DNA from: Ischnura elegans
Taxonomy: Eukaryota; Arthropoda; Insecta; Odonata; Coenagrionidae
NCBI RefSeq assembly: GCF_921293095.1
Contig: NC_060252.1
Coordinates: 74,482,866 to 74,546,865 of the forward strand
Length of the DNA stretch: 64,000 nt
Direction: 5' to 3'
A program made the position numbers and the translations under genes. Below, piece by piece: positions 47,901 to 57,617 of this stretch. Each line of letters opens with the position of its first letter. The first letter of the stretch is position 1. The notes beneath the pieces were generated by a model. That model ran no database searches, was not told where the DNA came from, and saw only the letters and a list, made by a program, of their open reading frames with translations.

Positions 47901-50825
47901 ACCAACAACAGGAGCACTTTGAGCACCCAGCCATTGTGAAGAAATCGCGGTACATGGCGCCAATAGTGAGATGCCTTTTCTATACTATTTTCTTACCAGT
48001 TTCAAAATATTTTGAAGCATTCAGTCATATGTTAGGGTCTTGAAATTTTCAACTGACATTCTTTTAGGAAAGGAAAATTCATGTATGATTAGGCACGATG
48101 TGGTGGAAGTTCTTATAATTAGTAAAATTGGAAATTGCAATATTTCCACTGTTTTATTTTGACACTACGAACTTTGTGACAACTAACAACAAAACACGTA
48201 ATGTCAAAATAAAACCCAGTGGAAATATTGCAATGTCCAATTTTACTAAAAGAAAATTCACTTTGTACTTCCCATACTGCTTCTTTATTCTGGGTGTCTG
48301 GTGAGAGGGAGAATCAGGAATTATGCATGAATTTTTAGTTCCTGTGGTTATGCATGAATTTTTGCTCCGACCTGGAATTTCAAAATTTTTTATTTCAAAT
48401 TCATTTCACGTAACATTTTCCAGTTCAACACCCATTTTCTTCAAATTATGATGAATGGTGCCAAGTAAGGCATTCATAAATTAAGTGTAAAATTTCTATT
48501 CTTAATTGTAAATCTTTATATCAGTTATCAGTGGAGTAGCCAAGAGGGGGGGGGGGGGTCGGTTCAGGGGTTCTGGACCCCCAAAATATAAAAACACAAT
48601 TATTTTCCTTTATATATGAAAACAAAATATTGAAAAAATCATGAATTTACAAAATATTTCTTCAGCAAATGAAGATTTTTTGACTAGGAAAAGTGTTAAA
48701 ATTACTTTAAAACCCATTAGTTAAAAAAATCTTTACTAAAAAAAACGTTACTTCAAATGATTACTTACTTAAAAACAATACTTCAAAAATTTCCCCCCAC
48801 CCCCTGGTTTTGGACCCCCCCGAATGAAATTCCTGGCTACGCCACTGGCAGTAATCACATAAGATTAACCTGGAATTTTGTTAAATTTCCTGAAAAACTT
48901 GGTATCATGCATGAATTTTTCTGCTTTGATTGGCTGAATACCCTGTTATTATTAATGATGGAAAAATTAATTTCAATTAAAATTGAATGCCAAAGATTAA
49001 GGAAATCAAGATGGAGCCTTGATCTTCGAGTTTCTATCCAAACTTGAATTTTTCAACGATGCATTTGTGCGGTCTCATCCATTTTGAGATCACTTGTTTC
49101 AGATAATTATGATCGCACATTTTCGTCCAATATTAATAATTGAATGTCGTTAAAACTCCAGAGCATTAAATAAAATGTCAAGAAGGCTGGATACCTATGA
49201 AAAATCATTTTCATAGTAACTGCCAAGTGCGTAAAAAATGTTTGCATGGCAATAGCTCAGTAACTAAGGAGTTTTGACCCAATGTTTAAGGACAAAAAGT
49301 GCTTAAAATTGTCTCCATTACCACCTCCTTGAGTATTGCAGGTTCCTCCTGAAACACCCTGTATAAAATGTCTACTGGTCTGTCTAAACTTAGTGTATTC
49401 AGCTACCTTTGGAGCCCAAAGTGGCATCTCTTTTTTTTTTAATGTGAAAATTTTAAAAAGGTAAAAATGTGCAAAAAGGGTCAATGATGAACTTAAAAAG
49501 TATGTGACACTGCTTGACAATATTAAGTGACAACCAATTCATACCCAACAGTTTTCCTACTGGTGTGAATTCTTTGTACGGCATTTGAATAATATTCTCA
49601 TGAATTTATTTTAAGATCTGAAACTGTGGACGATTACTTCCTAAGAAGTTTACCAGTTACGTTATTCTTGTTGAATGATTGGCTATCACATTCATGAGAA
49701 ACTGCTGTGGTGGTATGGAGTAACTTGAATTGTGTTCTAAATTGTAAAGTTCATTGGAAAGCTATTTGCCATGCAAAGCAAGATTGTACGAGGGCGGTTT
49801 TTTTTCATCCTCCAATCGCTCGGCAAAAACACCATTCAAGCGACAGGCGGGATCTATGCCGATGCGCATCCTTAGCACCACACGTTCAATTAATTTCTGA
49901 GCGTGTTAGTTTGACAATGGTGGTAATCTCATTAACTACACTGCCTCAATTGACTCTCCTGCCAAGTGAGCACCGCAGAGCGACAGGGCTTCTGGCTCCA
50001 GAAAACTCACGGAATGGCTTCAGCATTGACATGTCTTCACTTTTATGCTGATAAAAGAGAATTTTTGCTTAGATGCAGCTGTTCAGTGTGAAACATTACT
50101 CCCATTCAAAACAAAAGAAGATATATGTTTGCTTCAGGAAGTGTTCTGATCCATGACAACGCCCATCATCTCAGCTCTGATGCAGCCCAACTGCTCCTTG
50201 AGCAATTTCAATGGACATTTTCGATCATCCGCCGAGCAATGTTGACCTAGAGCCGAGTGAATTCCATCTTTACGCTGAAATGAAGATTTGGCAGGAAGGG
50301 AAGCATTTTGAAATGGGCAATGAGCTTCAGGACAAAGGCAAAATTCATTGGTAGTCATGGGCAGCAACGTTCAATGAAGACGGTATAGTAAAGCTTGTCC
50401 ACTGGCACGACAATTCCTCAATCGCTGAGGCAATTGTGTCAAAATTATACCATAAGTGTGCTCAATATTTAGCAGTGAAATAATTTTTAATCAATCACTT
50501 CGTATTCTGTTCATGAGCCATTGGAGCTTGAAAACAAACGGCCCTTGTTAACATGGAAACTTTCTAAATTTTTATGCATGCATTTATTTCCATTTACTTA
50601 CTTCATTGCTTCATGATGTCTTCAATGGTTAAACCTGTTAATGTATCCTTTATCTGGATTGTGTGGTGAAAGTTTAAATTTTGTTTTGATTGACAGAATC
50701 CTGGATACAGTACATACCTCAAACAGAAGACTGTGGAGGAGCATGAATATCCATGTGGAAGAGTATGGAAGGAGTTAATTCAGTCAGGAAGATGGAAGAG
50801 CCCTGCTGATAATGTTAGAGTGTGA
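35101..50825 (+). CDS. ENOSF1: ENOSF1: mitochondrial enolase superfamily member 1 (L-fuconate dehydratase-like)
   Basis: Ten exons join to 448 codons including the stop: 35101-35175, 35382-35484, 35610-35725, 38864-39018, 39477-39595, 40745-40902, 42868-43002, 43449-43620, 47784-47965, 50697-50825. The 447 aa compares with about 443 in vertebrates. The family dehydrates sugar acids such as L-fuconate, using Mg2+ in a (beta/alpha)7-beta barrel behind an N-terminal capping domain. Predicted catalytic residues are all present: K215 and K217 (FKIKVG), metal ligands D245 (VDANQ), E271 (WIEEP) and E300 (ATGEM), then D323 (QIDSC) and H350 (CPHAGG). The cap contains [14 protein letters not shown], and the FRYI and GYPAYTT family blocks are seen. 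The start at 35101 is the first ATG (AAATAATGA) and matches the family N terminus; no clear mitochondrial targeting peptide is visible. Introns are loaded with transposons, but no exon is broken. Confidence 0.95.
35382..35484 (+). CDS. ENOSF1: ENOSF1 exon 2
   Basis: Encodes [15 protein letters not shown] through FTIGRGTEI of the capping domain; acceptor ATTTCAG, donor ATAG|GTCCGG, phase 1. Confidence 0.9.
35610..35725 (+). CDS. ENOSF1: ENOSF1 exon 3
   Basis: Encodes [16 protein letters not shown] to SESQLRW, helices of the capping domain; acceptor ATTTTTAG, donor TGG|GTAATC. Confidence 0.9.
35726..38863 (+). other. ENOSF1 intron 3
   Basis: A 3.1 kb intron without a supported gene. It contains a perfect 22-nt palindrome at 37708-37729 within a stretch of repeated ATGATCATG motifs (37690-37820). 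Confidence 0.6.
38864..39018 (+). CDS. ENOSF1: ENOSF1 exon 4
   Basis: Encodes [20 protein letters not shown], the EGKPVWKLL block and TIDFRYI. The acceptor CTTTCAG places it after a 3.1 kb intron; donor ACAT|GTGAGT. Confidence 0.92.
39477..39595 (+). CDS. ENOSF1: ENOSF1 exon 5
   Basis: Encodes [16 protein letters not shown] to GYPAYTTQV, the variable insert before the barrel; acceptor ATTGTAG, donor TTG|GTGAGT. Confidence 0.9.
39902..40340 (+). pseudogene. CR1/Jockey-like LINE 3' fragment
   Basis: 95 codons end in [20 protein letters not shown] and [11 protein letters not shown], a typical LINE C terminus, followed by a 3' UTR and (AAT)n at 40325-40340. ENOSF1 intron 5. Confidence 0.7.
40325..40545 (-). 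pseudogene. RTE-like LINE 3' fragment
   Basis: The minus strand reads [30 protein letters not shown] and [15 protein letters not shown], the last block of RTE-like polyproteins. Its 3' end meets the (AAT)n tail of the LINE on the other strand. ENOSF1 intron 5. Confidence 0.75.
40745..40902 (+). CDS. ENOSF1: ENOSF1 exon 6 (catalytic KxK)
   Basis: Encodes [14 protein letters not shown] and the FKIKVG motif whose lysines (215, 217) act as acid/base residues in this subgroup; acceptor CCAATAG, donor CTG|GTAGAT. Confidence 0.92.
40981..42290. mobile_element. Solo LTR, 1310 bp, in ENOSF1 intron 6
   Basis: Begins TGTAACGGT and ends ACCGTTACA (the TG...CA and short inverted repeats of an LTR), flanked by TTCT on both sides (40977-40980, 42291-42294). 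Contains a (GA)n run at about 41901-41945 and two AATAAA motifs near 41200-41230 on the + strand. No gag or pol sequence accompanies it, so it is a recombined solo copy. Superfamily uncertain; Gypsy-like by its ends. Confidence 0.75.
41901..41945. repeat. (GA)n microsatellite
   Basis: About 19 GA units inside the solo LTR. Confidence 0.95.
42587..42805. mobile_element. hAT MITE (CAGTGGCGTAGCC family), right end missing
   Basis: Starts CAGTGGTGTAGGGAGG and follows the family (ATGTAAAAACAC, AATGAAGTTTTTTTGATTATG) but lacks the right inverted end. It stops about 60 bp before ENOSF1 exon 7. Confidence 0.65.
42868..43002 (+). CDS. ENOSF1: ENOSF1 exon 7 (metal ligands)
   Basis: Encodes [13 protein letters not shown] and [11 protein letters not shown], carrying Mg2+ ligands D245 and E271; acceptor CTATGCAG, donor AAG|GTATGA, phase 0 on both sides. 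Confidence 0.93.
43449..43620 (+). CDS. ENOSF1: ENOSF1 exon 8 (third metal ligand, Asp of the dyad)
   Basis: Encodes [18 protein letters not shown] (ligand E300) and [12 protein letters not shown] (D323); acceptor GAATCAG, donor AGAG|GTTAGC. Confidence 0.92.
43745..44218 (-). pseudogene. CR1/Jockey-like LINE C-terminal fragment
   Basis: The minus strand reads [20 protein letters not shown] and [10 protein letters not shown]. The 3' end is the ATTATTATTTTATTTG run at 43750. ENOSF1 intron 8. Confidence 0.65.
44178..44967. repeat. Inverted repeat pair, right copy flanked by 20-bp direct repeats
   Basis: About 180 bp at 44178-44356 recurs inverted at about 44767-44943. The right copy (44762-44947) lies between two identical 20-mers starting CTAAATGAAGTATTTAAAT (44742-44761 and 44948-44967). 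Both copies include a piece of the LINE C-terminal region. Confidence 0.75.
45410..45640 (-). mobile_element. tRNA-derived SINE (second type)
   Basis: The minus strand has A-box-like GTTAGCCTAACGGG (45638-45620) and B-box-like GGTTCAAATCTTA, followed by a non-tRNA body to about 45410. Different from the 26738 family. ENOSF1 intron 8. Confidence 0.65.
45697..46314. mobile_element. TIR element with TTAAC flanks
   Basis: Ends CAGGGTTCCCACTC and GAGTGGGAACCCTG are exact inverses over 14 bp, with TTAAC directly on both sides. The interior repeats CCGTGAAAAA / CCGTGAATTT. Non-coding, 618 bp. Confidence 0.75.
46315..47783 (+). other. ENOSF1 intron 8, remainder
   Basis: AT-rich. The start (46395-46460) looks like a LINE 3' UTR, but no protein-coding remnant is recognisable. 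Confidence 0.4.
47784..47965 (+). CDS. ENOSF1: ENOSF1 exon 9 (catalytic His)
   Basis: Encodes [20 protein letters not shown], where H350 is the expected catalytic base, and ends KSRYMAPI. The 4.2 kb intron before it holds LINE and SINE copies. Acceptor ATTTTAG, donor ATA|GTGAGA. Confidence 0.92.
48120..48248. repeat. Hairpin with about 45-bp arms
   Basis: TAGTAAAATTGG.AATTGCAATATTTCCACTG and the following TTTTATTTTGAC recur inverted, ending CCAATTTTACTA, around a 40-nt loop. ENOSF1 intron 9. Confidence 0.8.
48529..48847. mobile_element. hAT MITE (CAGTGGCGTAGCC family)
   Basis: CAGTGGAGTAGCC start and GGCTACGCCACTG end. Flanks TCAGTTAT and GCAGTAAT share 6 of 8 bases. G-run at the left end. 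ENOSF1 intron 9. Confidence 0.75.
49789..50548 (+). pseudogene. Mariner-like element relic
   Basis: TA-flanked inverted ends of about 33 bp begin CGAGGGCGGTTTTTTTTCAT on the left; the right end reads TGAAAACAAACGGCCCTTGT. The interior + strand reads [20 protein letters not shown], then after a frameshift [18 protein letters not shown], the catalytic region of a mariner transposase. Much of the 5' ORF is deleted and stops are present. ENOSF1 intron 9. Confidence 0.8.
50697..50825 (+). CDS. ENOSF1: ENOSF1 exon 10 and stop
   Basis: Encodes [26 protein letters not shown] and a short non-conserved tail ending in TGA; acceptor TTGACAG. It follows a 2.7 kb intron that contains a hAT MITE and a mariner relic. 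Confidence 0.92.
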   Translation, partial: NPGYSTYLKQKTVEEHEYPCGRVWKELIQSGRWKSPADNVRV

Positions 50826-52007
50826 CCCATTATGCTTTTATTTTTATTAATCTTTATATAATTGAATATGTATTTGCCTTTTGAAAGAATAATTTTATCC
50901 TCCTAGCTAGTCTAATTGTGGAGATGAAGTTAATTATGGGAGCTGCTTGGGTGTGTGATTGCTTGTTTAATATTAGTGGCTGGGAAGTATATCCACGATT
51001 GCAGATTTTTCAATTATTCTGTGTCATTCAAGTAAAATGTGGTAATATATTTTTTTTAACTAAGGGGTATGTATTAAATTTTTGCATCAACATGTGATGG
51101 CGATGGCATTCAGACATACATAGTTATGTCGCATGTGGCACATTCCAGTGTCCATGGCTATGGTCTCTTTAGTGCAAATCTGGCACTAATTGATAAAAAC
51201 TGCATCTAAGTTGTAAGAAGTGCAAAAATTAAGGTTTGATATCCAGTGTGCATTCTAATGTTGGATATTTTGTGGAAGATTCACTGTCGTACGTTCAGCA
51301 GATCATAGAGTGTATGTATTACTTTTTGATGTTGGCAGTATGGCAGCTCCCACCTTCCACTTACTGCCATAGAATTTTTGAATGCAGTTAAATGATAATT
51401 ATGAGTTAGGTCACTATGGTGATATTTCAAGGTGACCAGGGATTGATTTGACCTTCTTAATTTACTGTTGGAGATAATTGTGTGATAAAATGGGTGGTTT
51501 TGCTCATACCTGGAAGCAGGGGTGGATTCAGGATTTTTTTCTGGGGGAGGGTGCAAGGAACTGACAGGTAAACGATCTTCTCATACTCGAGATTAAAAAA
51601 AAGATAAAACAATTAATGTATGAAATATTGTTTTTATTTTAATAATACATTTGTAAAAACGGAATTAAATGATTGAGGCTTGGTAATAATCAAAACAAAA
51701 CGAACATAATGATGACCATGTAAAAAATGTTGTCTATTTTATAAGCGTCTGGCTTTACCGATATTTTACCGGCCGTCCAAAATTGGTGTTTGTGCAAGGG
51801 GCCTTAGGATCAGCTGAAATTTACTGTAGTTTTGGTGGCTAATGTGGCTTTTTACATCTAAACATCTTGTTCACATTTCAGGGAAGTCTCCATTCATTGC
51901 TCTGCTCATGGCATCTTTTTTTCTGGCCGTTTAATCCAGGTCTGGGGGAGGAGTTTTTATATGTTTATTAGGGTGGTGGTCCTATGCTAAAGGTGCTATA
52001 AAAGTGT
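50826..52007 (+). other. ENOSF1 3' flank
   Basis: No gene seen. 51528 onward begins CAGGGGTGGATTCAGG, the left end of a hAT-type MITE whose right end is not clear. An AATAAT rather than AATAAA lies 60 bp after the stop. Confidence 0.45.
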
Positions 52008-53407
52008 GATTATCCCTTAGACCATATAAGCAAGTAGACCTGCCATGCTCCACCCCTACCATTGGCTTGCCGTGCGGCCAACATCTCCCCTCCACCCCCT
52101 TCCCTTTCCTCCCACTTTTGAGGCGGCGTGATGTCATGGTTGGGAAGTGCATCGTTGTAGTGCATGGCTACGAATGGGGATTCACTGTATCACTGCGGTA
52201 TTTTGACCATTTTCTTCACAATTTTTCAATTAAAGTACTAATATTTATTGCGTTATGCACGAGAAGTATTCTTTCAACCATGTTTGTATTGGTGAACTTA
52301 CAATTAATGAACAGTGACATTTTTCGGCATTGGCAGCGACGAAAACATATTGTGGCAGTAAAATGAAGAGGAAGCCCTTTGTACACTTCCGCAAATTTTT
52401 TTCTTATCTCGTTAGCAATCTAGCATCATTCGGAACATCGTTATCAAAGTATGAAATCTAACAAAAAAATTGGAAACGGGGGAATTTTAGAGAGGAAAAG
52501 GGTCATGGTGTAAAGAATTTGCCGGTCACCCACGAAGTAACGCGGCAACGCCTTCGCATATAGTATTTTTTTTAACGGTCACTTATGCGATCCAAATTGA
52601 ACTGCGTGCTAGTGCTATTAAACTAGGGAGTCAACAAATCAGCATTCAGATGATTTAGGTAAGAAATTAAGTTCTTTCATAAATGCATATTTTTTTATTT
52701 AGCAGACAGCTCTCGTGTTATTTATATTTTGTGATGGTGGAAAAAGGTCTGGCGCTGGCCTTGCAAGTGACACCTACGACTTACGTACGCTATGGAAAAT
52801 TCTGGGAATACATTATACCTGTTAATGCATTAATAATTTAGAAAGAAATAGAGGATTGGATAAAAAAAAAAATAAATTTGCTTTATAGCTATCAATTTTA
52901 TTTAATTTATTTACTTACTTATTAAATATTTCAATGTAATTACGTATGTATTCACAGAGTTTTCAATTAAATTTTTTGTAAATTATTTACGACTTAATTT
53001 AATTTTTTAGATTTTTGTCATAAGGCATAAGAAAAGAGGATGCAAATTCAAAGATCATCTAAGAAGTGAATCTCCTTTTATTAAAAAAATTCATAAGCGA
53101 TCACTTTGTCAAATGTGTGAAATGCAATGGATAATTTTCTATTTTTCACGTCAGTAGGAATGATATTTCTAAGCACTTGGAGATGAAGCACCTAAGAACA
53201 TGAAAGGTATTTAAATACTGCTGCATCTTCCTCCAAAATGCAGAAATTTTTAGTAATAACAACTTATGGAGACGAATAAAAGAAACTAGCATTAACAGAA
53301 GGATGTTTTTCTATGCTATTTTTCATAATCATTCCTTCATATCCCAAGGCCTGTTGTCAAAGTTATCAAAACGGTTTTGCATCGCACATGATACATAGCA
53401 CAGTTAA

Positions 53408-53640
53408 GGCCGTTTTACACGGGGCACGCAATTGTGCAGGTTAGAACTGCATTAATTTCTAAAATGGCGTGGCATTGTGCGAATGCATGAATGAAATTAG
53501 AACAGGGGCTATTTTGCCGTCTCGCATCCACGCATTCTCGCATGTGTTCTAGCAATTCACCGCTTTACACGATGCAATTTTGATTGTGCCTTCGCACGTA
53601 CGTCAGATTTCGCAATTCCGTGTACCGTGCAAACCGGCCT
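53408..53640. mobile_element. piggyBac-type MITE, copy 2
   Basis: Perfect TTAA on both sides (53404-53407, 53641-53644). Close relative of 110-339. Confidence 0.85.
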
Positions 53641-53993
53641 TTAAAACAGCTGCTGATTTGTTGCCCGCAGATGTGGAAAATATTGTTATAAAAATATATT
53701 TTTATTTCTTCATTACACTATGCGTGTTCAAATGCTGAAAGAATTTTGTGAAACTGCGGAAGTCGAATATAAGAAAATACTTTGTTACTGTAAAACGTGC
53801 TAGTTAGCTCTTTCGTCAACTGTAGATAGAATTTTGAAAATATTAAAAAAATTAATTAAAATAAATACCACATTTTTAATCAAGAACTCACTCCCCCTCG
53901 GTCAATGGTGTCCCACTCTATGATTGTTAAAATTTGGTCACCTTAGGTAAATATCTTGTAATGGTTAATGCTCTTGTATTACGTGTTAACATA

Positions 53994-54327
53994 CAAGGGC
54001 GTACCCAGGATCATAAATAGGGGGGGCAAGCCATGGTCTAGGGGGGGAAGCCAAGTTGTGACATTTTAGCATGGAAAAGATGAATGAAAGCAGCATTTAA
54101 GAAAATTATAGCAGCACTTTATTAGTTTATGAGATTATTTCCTTGAAAAAATAGTTTTATTTTAGTTACTTATCTTATACTAATACATATCATTTTTTGT
54201 TGGTTTGAAGGAAATTGTTGAATACTTTCAATTCAATTCAGTACTGATTTTGCTTAAAGACTTTTGCGATTTTTGCTTCTAGTAGGGGCAGCTGCCCCCC
54301 ACCTGTCCCTCGCTGGGTACGCCCATG
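53994..54327. mobile_element. hAT-type MITE (GGGCGTACCCAG family), copy 1
   Basis: Ends CAAGGGCGTACCCAGG and CGCTGGGTACGCCCATG are inverted. Flanks TTAACATA and TTTACATA differ at one base. Confidence 0.8.
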
Positions 54328-54668
54328 TTTACATATGACATTCTTAATCAATGTATTTAATACGATCGCTTCTTGCTTAATCATGGCTTATGTAACTTTT
54401 TGCACACAGTCAAGGATATAAGATGCCTTAGTTCATCACAAAAATATATCTTTTAAGTCTATAATCATTTTGCGTGCCCAATATCTTCACTTTTCAGCGA
54501 CTTTGCAGTGGATGAGCGTTAAAATATCTCAAGCGCTTTTACGGTATATCATCTGCATTCCCAACCGTGATGTCACGCTCCCTCTCTTCCCCGCTGTGCA
54601 ATGTTGGCCACAGCGTTCCGCCTGAACGGCGGGTCTACTTGCTTATGTATTTGGTCTAAGGATTATCC

Positions 54669-56840
54669 CATCAATCGTTATGATTTGTCTGCTTTTCATG
54701 ATAACTGTACAAATAACCAGGCATTCATATGTATCATTATATATAGAAATTCATAACATAATGTGAATGAATTATTAATGGAATTACTCTGATAGTCATG
54801 TATTTAGTGCCCATGGTGATTTATTATTTAGCCATATGCTAATTCTTTCTACAAATTTGCACCAGTAAATTATAGCTGTTGCGAATAAAATTGGATTTTT
54901 TGTTGTGGAAGATAGGAATTCTAATTTTGGCAAAAATTATGGCGTAGGTTTTATTTTAATGGAGAAGAGAATATATTTATAATAAAAATCACATTATTAC
55001 ACTTGCAAATTTTGTGTTTGTGACTTAACCACATTTATATCATATCATCATCAATTTAGATTAATATTTGGTAAGGAAAATGCTTTGAAAAATGGATTAA
55101 TGAATTTATCTCCAATACATACATGAATATAACATTAATACAAATTAGATATTAGCTCACCATGTTTTGCGATAGGTTGGTGAGTCTACAGCAATTAGAA
55201 AAATTTACAAAAAAGAGAAAACATCATTGAGCAACGATGAGTCAAATTGTGAATATTCAACTGCATTGTGAATATAATTTGAAAAGTCTGGAAAATTGGG
55301 AAACAGTCAGCAAAAATAATTTTTAGCACTATAATGTCTGTAAGGCAAGAGAATATTGATTTGGGTAATACGGTAGAGTAAGTCTGGGTCCGCTGGTCTC
55401 TCAAAAATGCTTCTTCATTAGGAGGAACTTTATGGTCCTCCTTGCACTTAAACAAATGTTGCATAATTTCAAAGTTTCCTTTAAAAATGTATCAATTTTG
55501 TTCATTATGTAACCTTTCTTTTGGCCTATTTGCATTTTTCCGTAAGTTTTAGTACTTCCTATGATATTGAAAAATCGCACCGATCTTGTTATCCATGTTA
55601 TACTTCCTCCGCTTTCTCTAGGGGTGGATTCAGCATCAAAGTTGGGGGAAGTCATTAGGTCATGCATGAGCTGGGTCCGGGGAGAAATGGAATACTCCCG
55701 GTAGAGACGGGCCTTTTTTTTGGTTAAAATAGTTTTAAAATACCCATTTTTAACACATTTTAGAGACTGAAATTTCATTTTTACTCTTAACAACAGGTCA
55801 ATGATGTCATAGCAAAATTAGCAGTGCTGGAATGCACTTTCTTTAACTTTTTTAGAAGTGTTTTTTTTTACTAGGTACTAGTTATTATTTATGCTTTTAT
55901 ACATGTTTTTAAATTTTGGTTACAAATGTACATATGTAGTAGAAATTTTATGTCACCAAAATTGATAAAAGTGTTATTTGAGTATTTTGCCTTTTGTTAA
56001 TGCGCTCTGGTACCATGAAACCTCTGCAACAGATGAAATTGAACAATTCAAGAAATTTAAAGATAGAAAAACATTTTTACTAATAAAAAACCATATTTTT
56101 TGGTAAAATTTGGGTAGTGGGGGTTATGACCCCAATATTCCTTCCCCCCTAAATGCACCCTGGCTTTCGCCCACCCTTTTACTAATCACGGCGTTGATAC
56201 AGTGGCAGATTCACGACCTGCGTGCCTCTTGGCTCAACCCATGGTTCAGACCGGGGCAGCAATGTGGTCTCAGATGGGATCAGCGATTAGTCTTGACGTC
56301 ACGTAGCTGTTTGCATGCATTCGAGACCTTTTGAAAAGAATCATTAATTGTAAATGTCTGTTTGATTATTTATCACGTTTCAGAACAATTATTAAGGTAA
56401 TTCTCATCAGTATACAGGGTAGACTGGGTACGGTAGCAACAGTCATCGTACAAGCAAAACTATAGGGAATAGCGGAGTGTGCTAAGGGAGAGAGGAATAG
56501 CTTGCATGTCTGAACCTGTGTCACAATATTGCGTCAGCCGCTGCACGCTGTGAACGCTAGCAGAGACCCATATTGGTATTCAACAGTTAAAAGTAAGTAT
56601 TTTTATTCGATTCATTTTGTTGATTGTTATTACATGAATGAAGGTAGAATGTTGAATGTTTTTTCTCGAAATAAGATAGAGATTATTGGTTTGACAGCAG
56701 CGATTACTTTGTCAGTAAGTTATTTTGTATCGACTTGGTGCTTGATTTTTTTGCGAAAGAGTGCGTTGGGTACGGTTGTGACATTTTTTCCTGAGTACGG
56801 ATGTGACACAAGTAAAAGTTTTTATCTAACCGCGAGTTTG
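54669..56840. other. Intergenic sequence
   Basis: No gene recognised. 55620-56160 has GGGGTGGATTCAGC and CCCCCTAAATGCACCC..GGC stretches typical of decayed hAT MITE ends, but I cannot define limits. Confidence 0.4.
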
Positions 56841-56940
56841 ATAGCCTAGTGGGGAGAGTGATTGGCTATTAATCAAGGAGTCCTGGGTTCACATCTCCTG
56901 GGTGAAGTTTTCGGACACCCCAAAAAACAAAATCGTTGAA
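56840..56940 (+). mobile_element. tRNA-derived SINE head (third type)
   Basis: TTTGATAGCCTAGTGGGGAG (A box) and GGGTTCACATCTCC (B box) stand 33 nt apart, followed by GGGTGAAGTTTTCGGACACC. A short body only. Confidence 0.6.
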
Positions 56941-57304
56941 CCTACTCTGTAATGAGCCTAAATCCAACATTTCAATTATTACTTTATGCGATGGCATTGG
57001 ATGGCAATTAAAATGCTGGTTTGAATGTTAGTTCTCCCTATTTGATGAAATATTGACAGCGAATGCATATGTACAGGAACAGAATTAAAAGTAATTTTAT
57101 TCTTAATTGTAATCCTACAGATTAATTTTTCAAACTAATTTTTAATCGTAATTAATGAAAAATTTGACAGTGTAATTTTACCTGAGCCAGATTACATTTT
57201 TTCAATACGTTTCCCATCATTGTTCAAATCCCTTCCCGCTCAGTACTCGCTCCATCGTATTGCCGTTACTCGTGAAATTTGAATATCAATTATCATGTGG
57301 TGTC

Positions 57305-57609
57305 CGAGAGCGTACCCAGGATCAAAACTAGAGGGGGGGCAAGCCGTGGTCGTTCAAGTTGTAAAACAGAAAATGTTTTGAAACGGAAATTTCAAGAAAA
57401 TTAATACAGCACTTCATTGGTTTTTTCAACTTATTTGCTCGGAAATAATATTTTAATTTTAATTACATGTTTAATACCAATATCACTTTTCTAGGATATA
57501 AAGAAAATTTGTTCAAAAATTGCGTTTTGAACTAAATTTACTATTAGATCTTGGGGGGGGGGGAGGGGGGGCAGGTGCCCCCTCCTGCCCCCCGCTGGGT
57601 ACGCCCATG
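57305..57609. mobile_element. hAT-type MITE (GGGCGTACCCAG family), copy 2
   Basis: Perfect 8-bp duplication GTGGTGTC (57297-57304, 57610-57617). Inverted ends around CGTACCCAG and CTGGGTACG. G-run near the right end. Confidence 0.88.
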
Positions 57610-57617
57610 GTGGTGTC

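Larger units (their letters stand above)
52016..54660. mobile_element. 2.6 kb DNA transposon with 8-bp target duplication
   Basis: GATTATCC flanks it exactly (52008-52015 and 54661-54668). Long imperfect inverted ends start CTTAGACCA, then AAGCAAGTAGACC, GGCCAACAT and GTGATGTCA. The 8-bp duplication fits hAT or P superfamilies. No transposase frame is recognisable. Two MITEs (53408-53640, 53994-54327) sit inside it. Confidence 0.8.
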
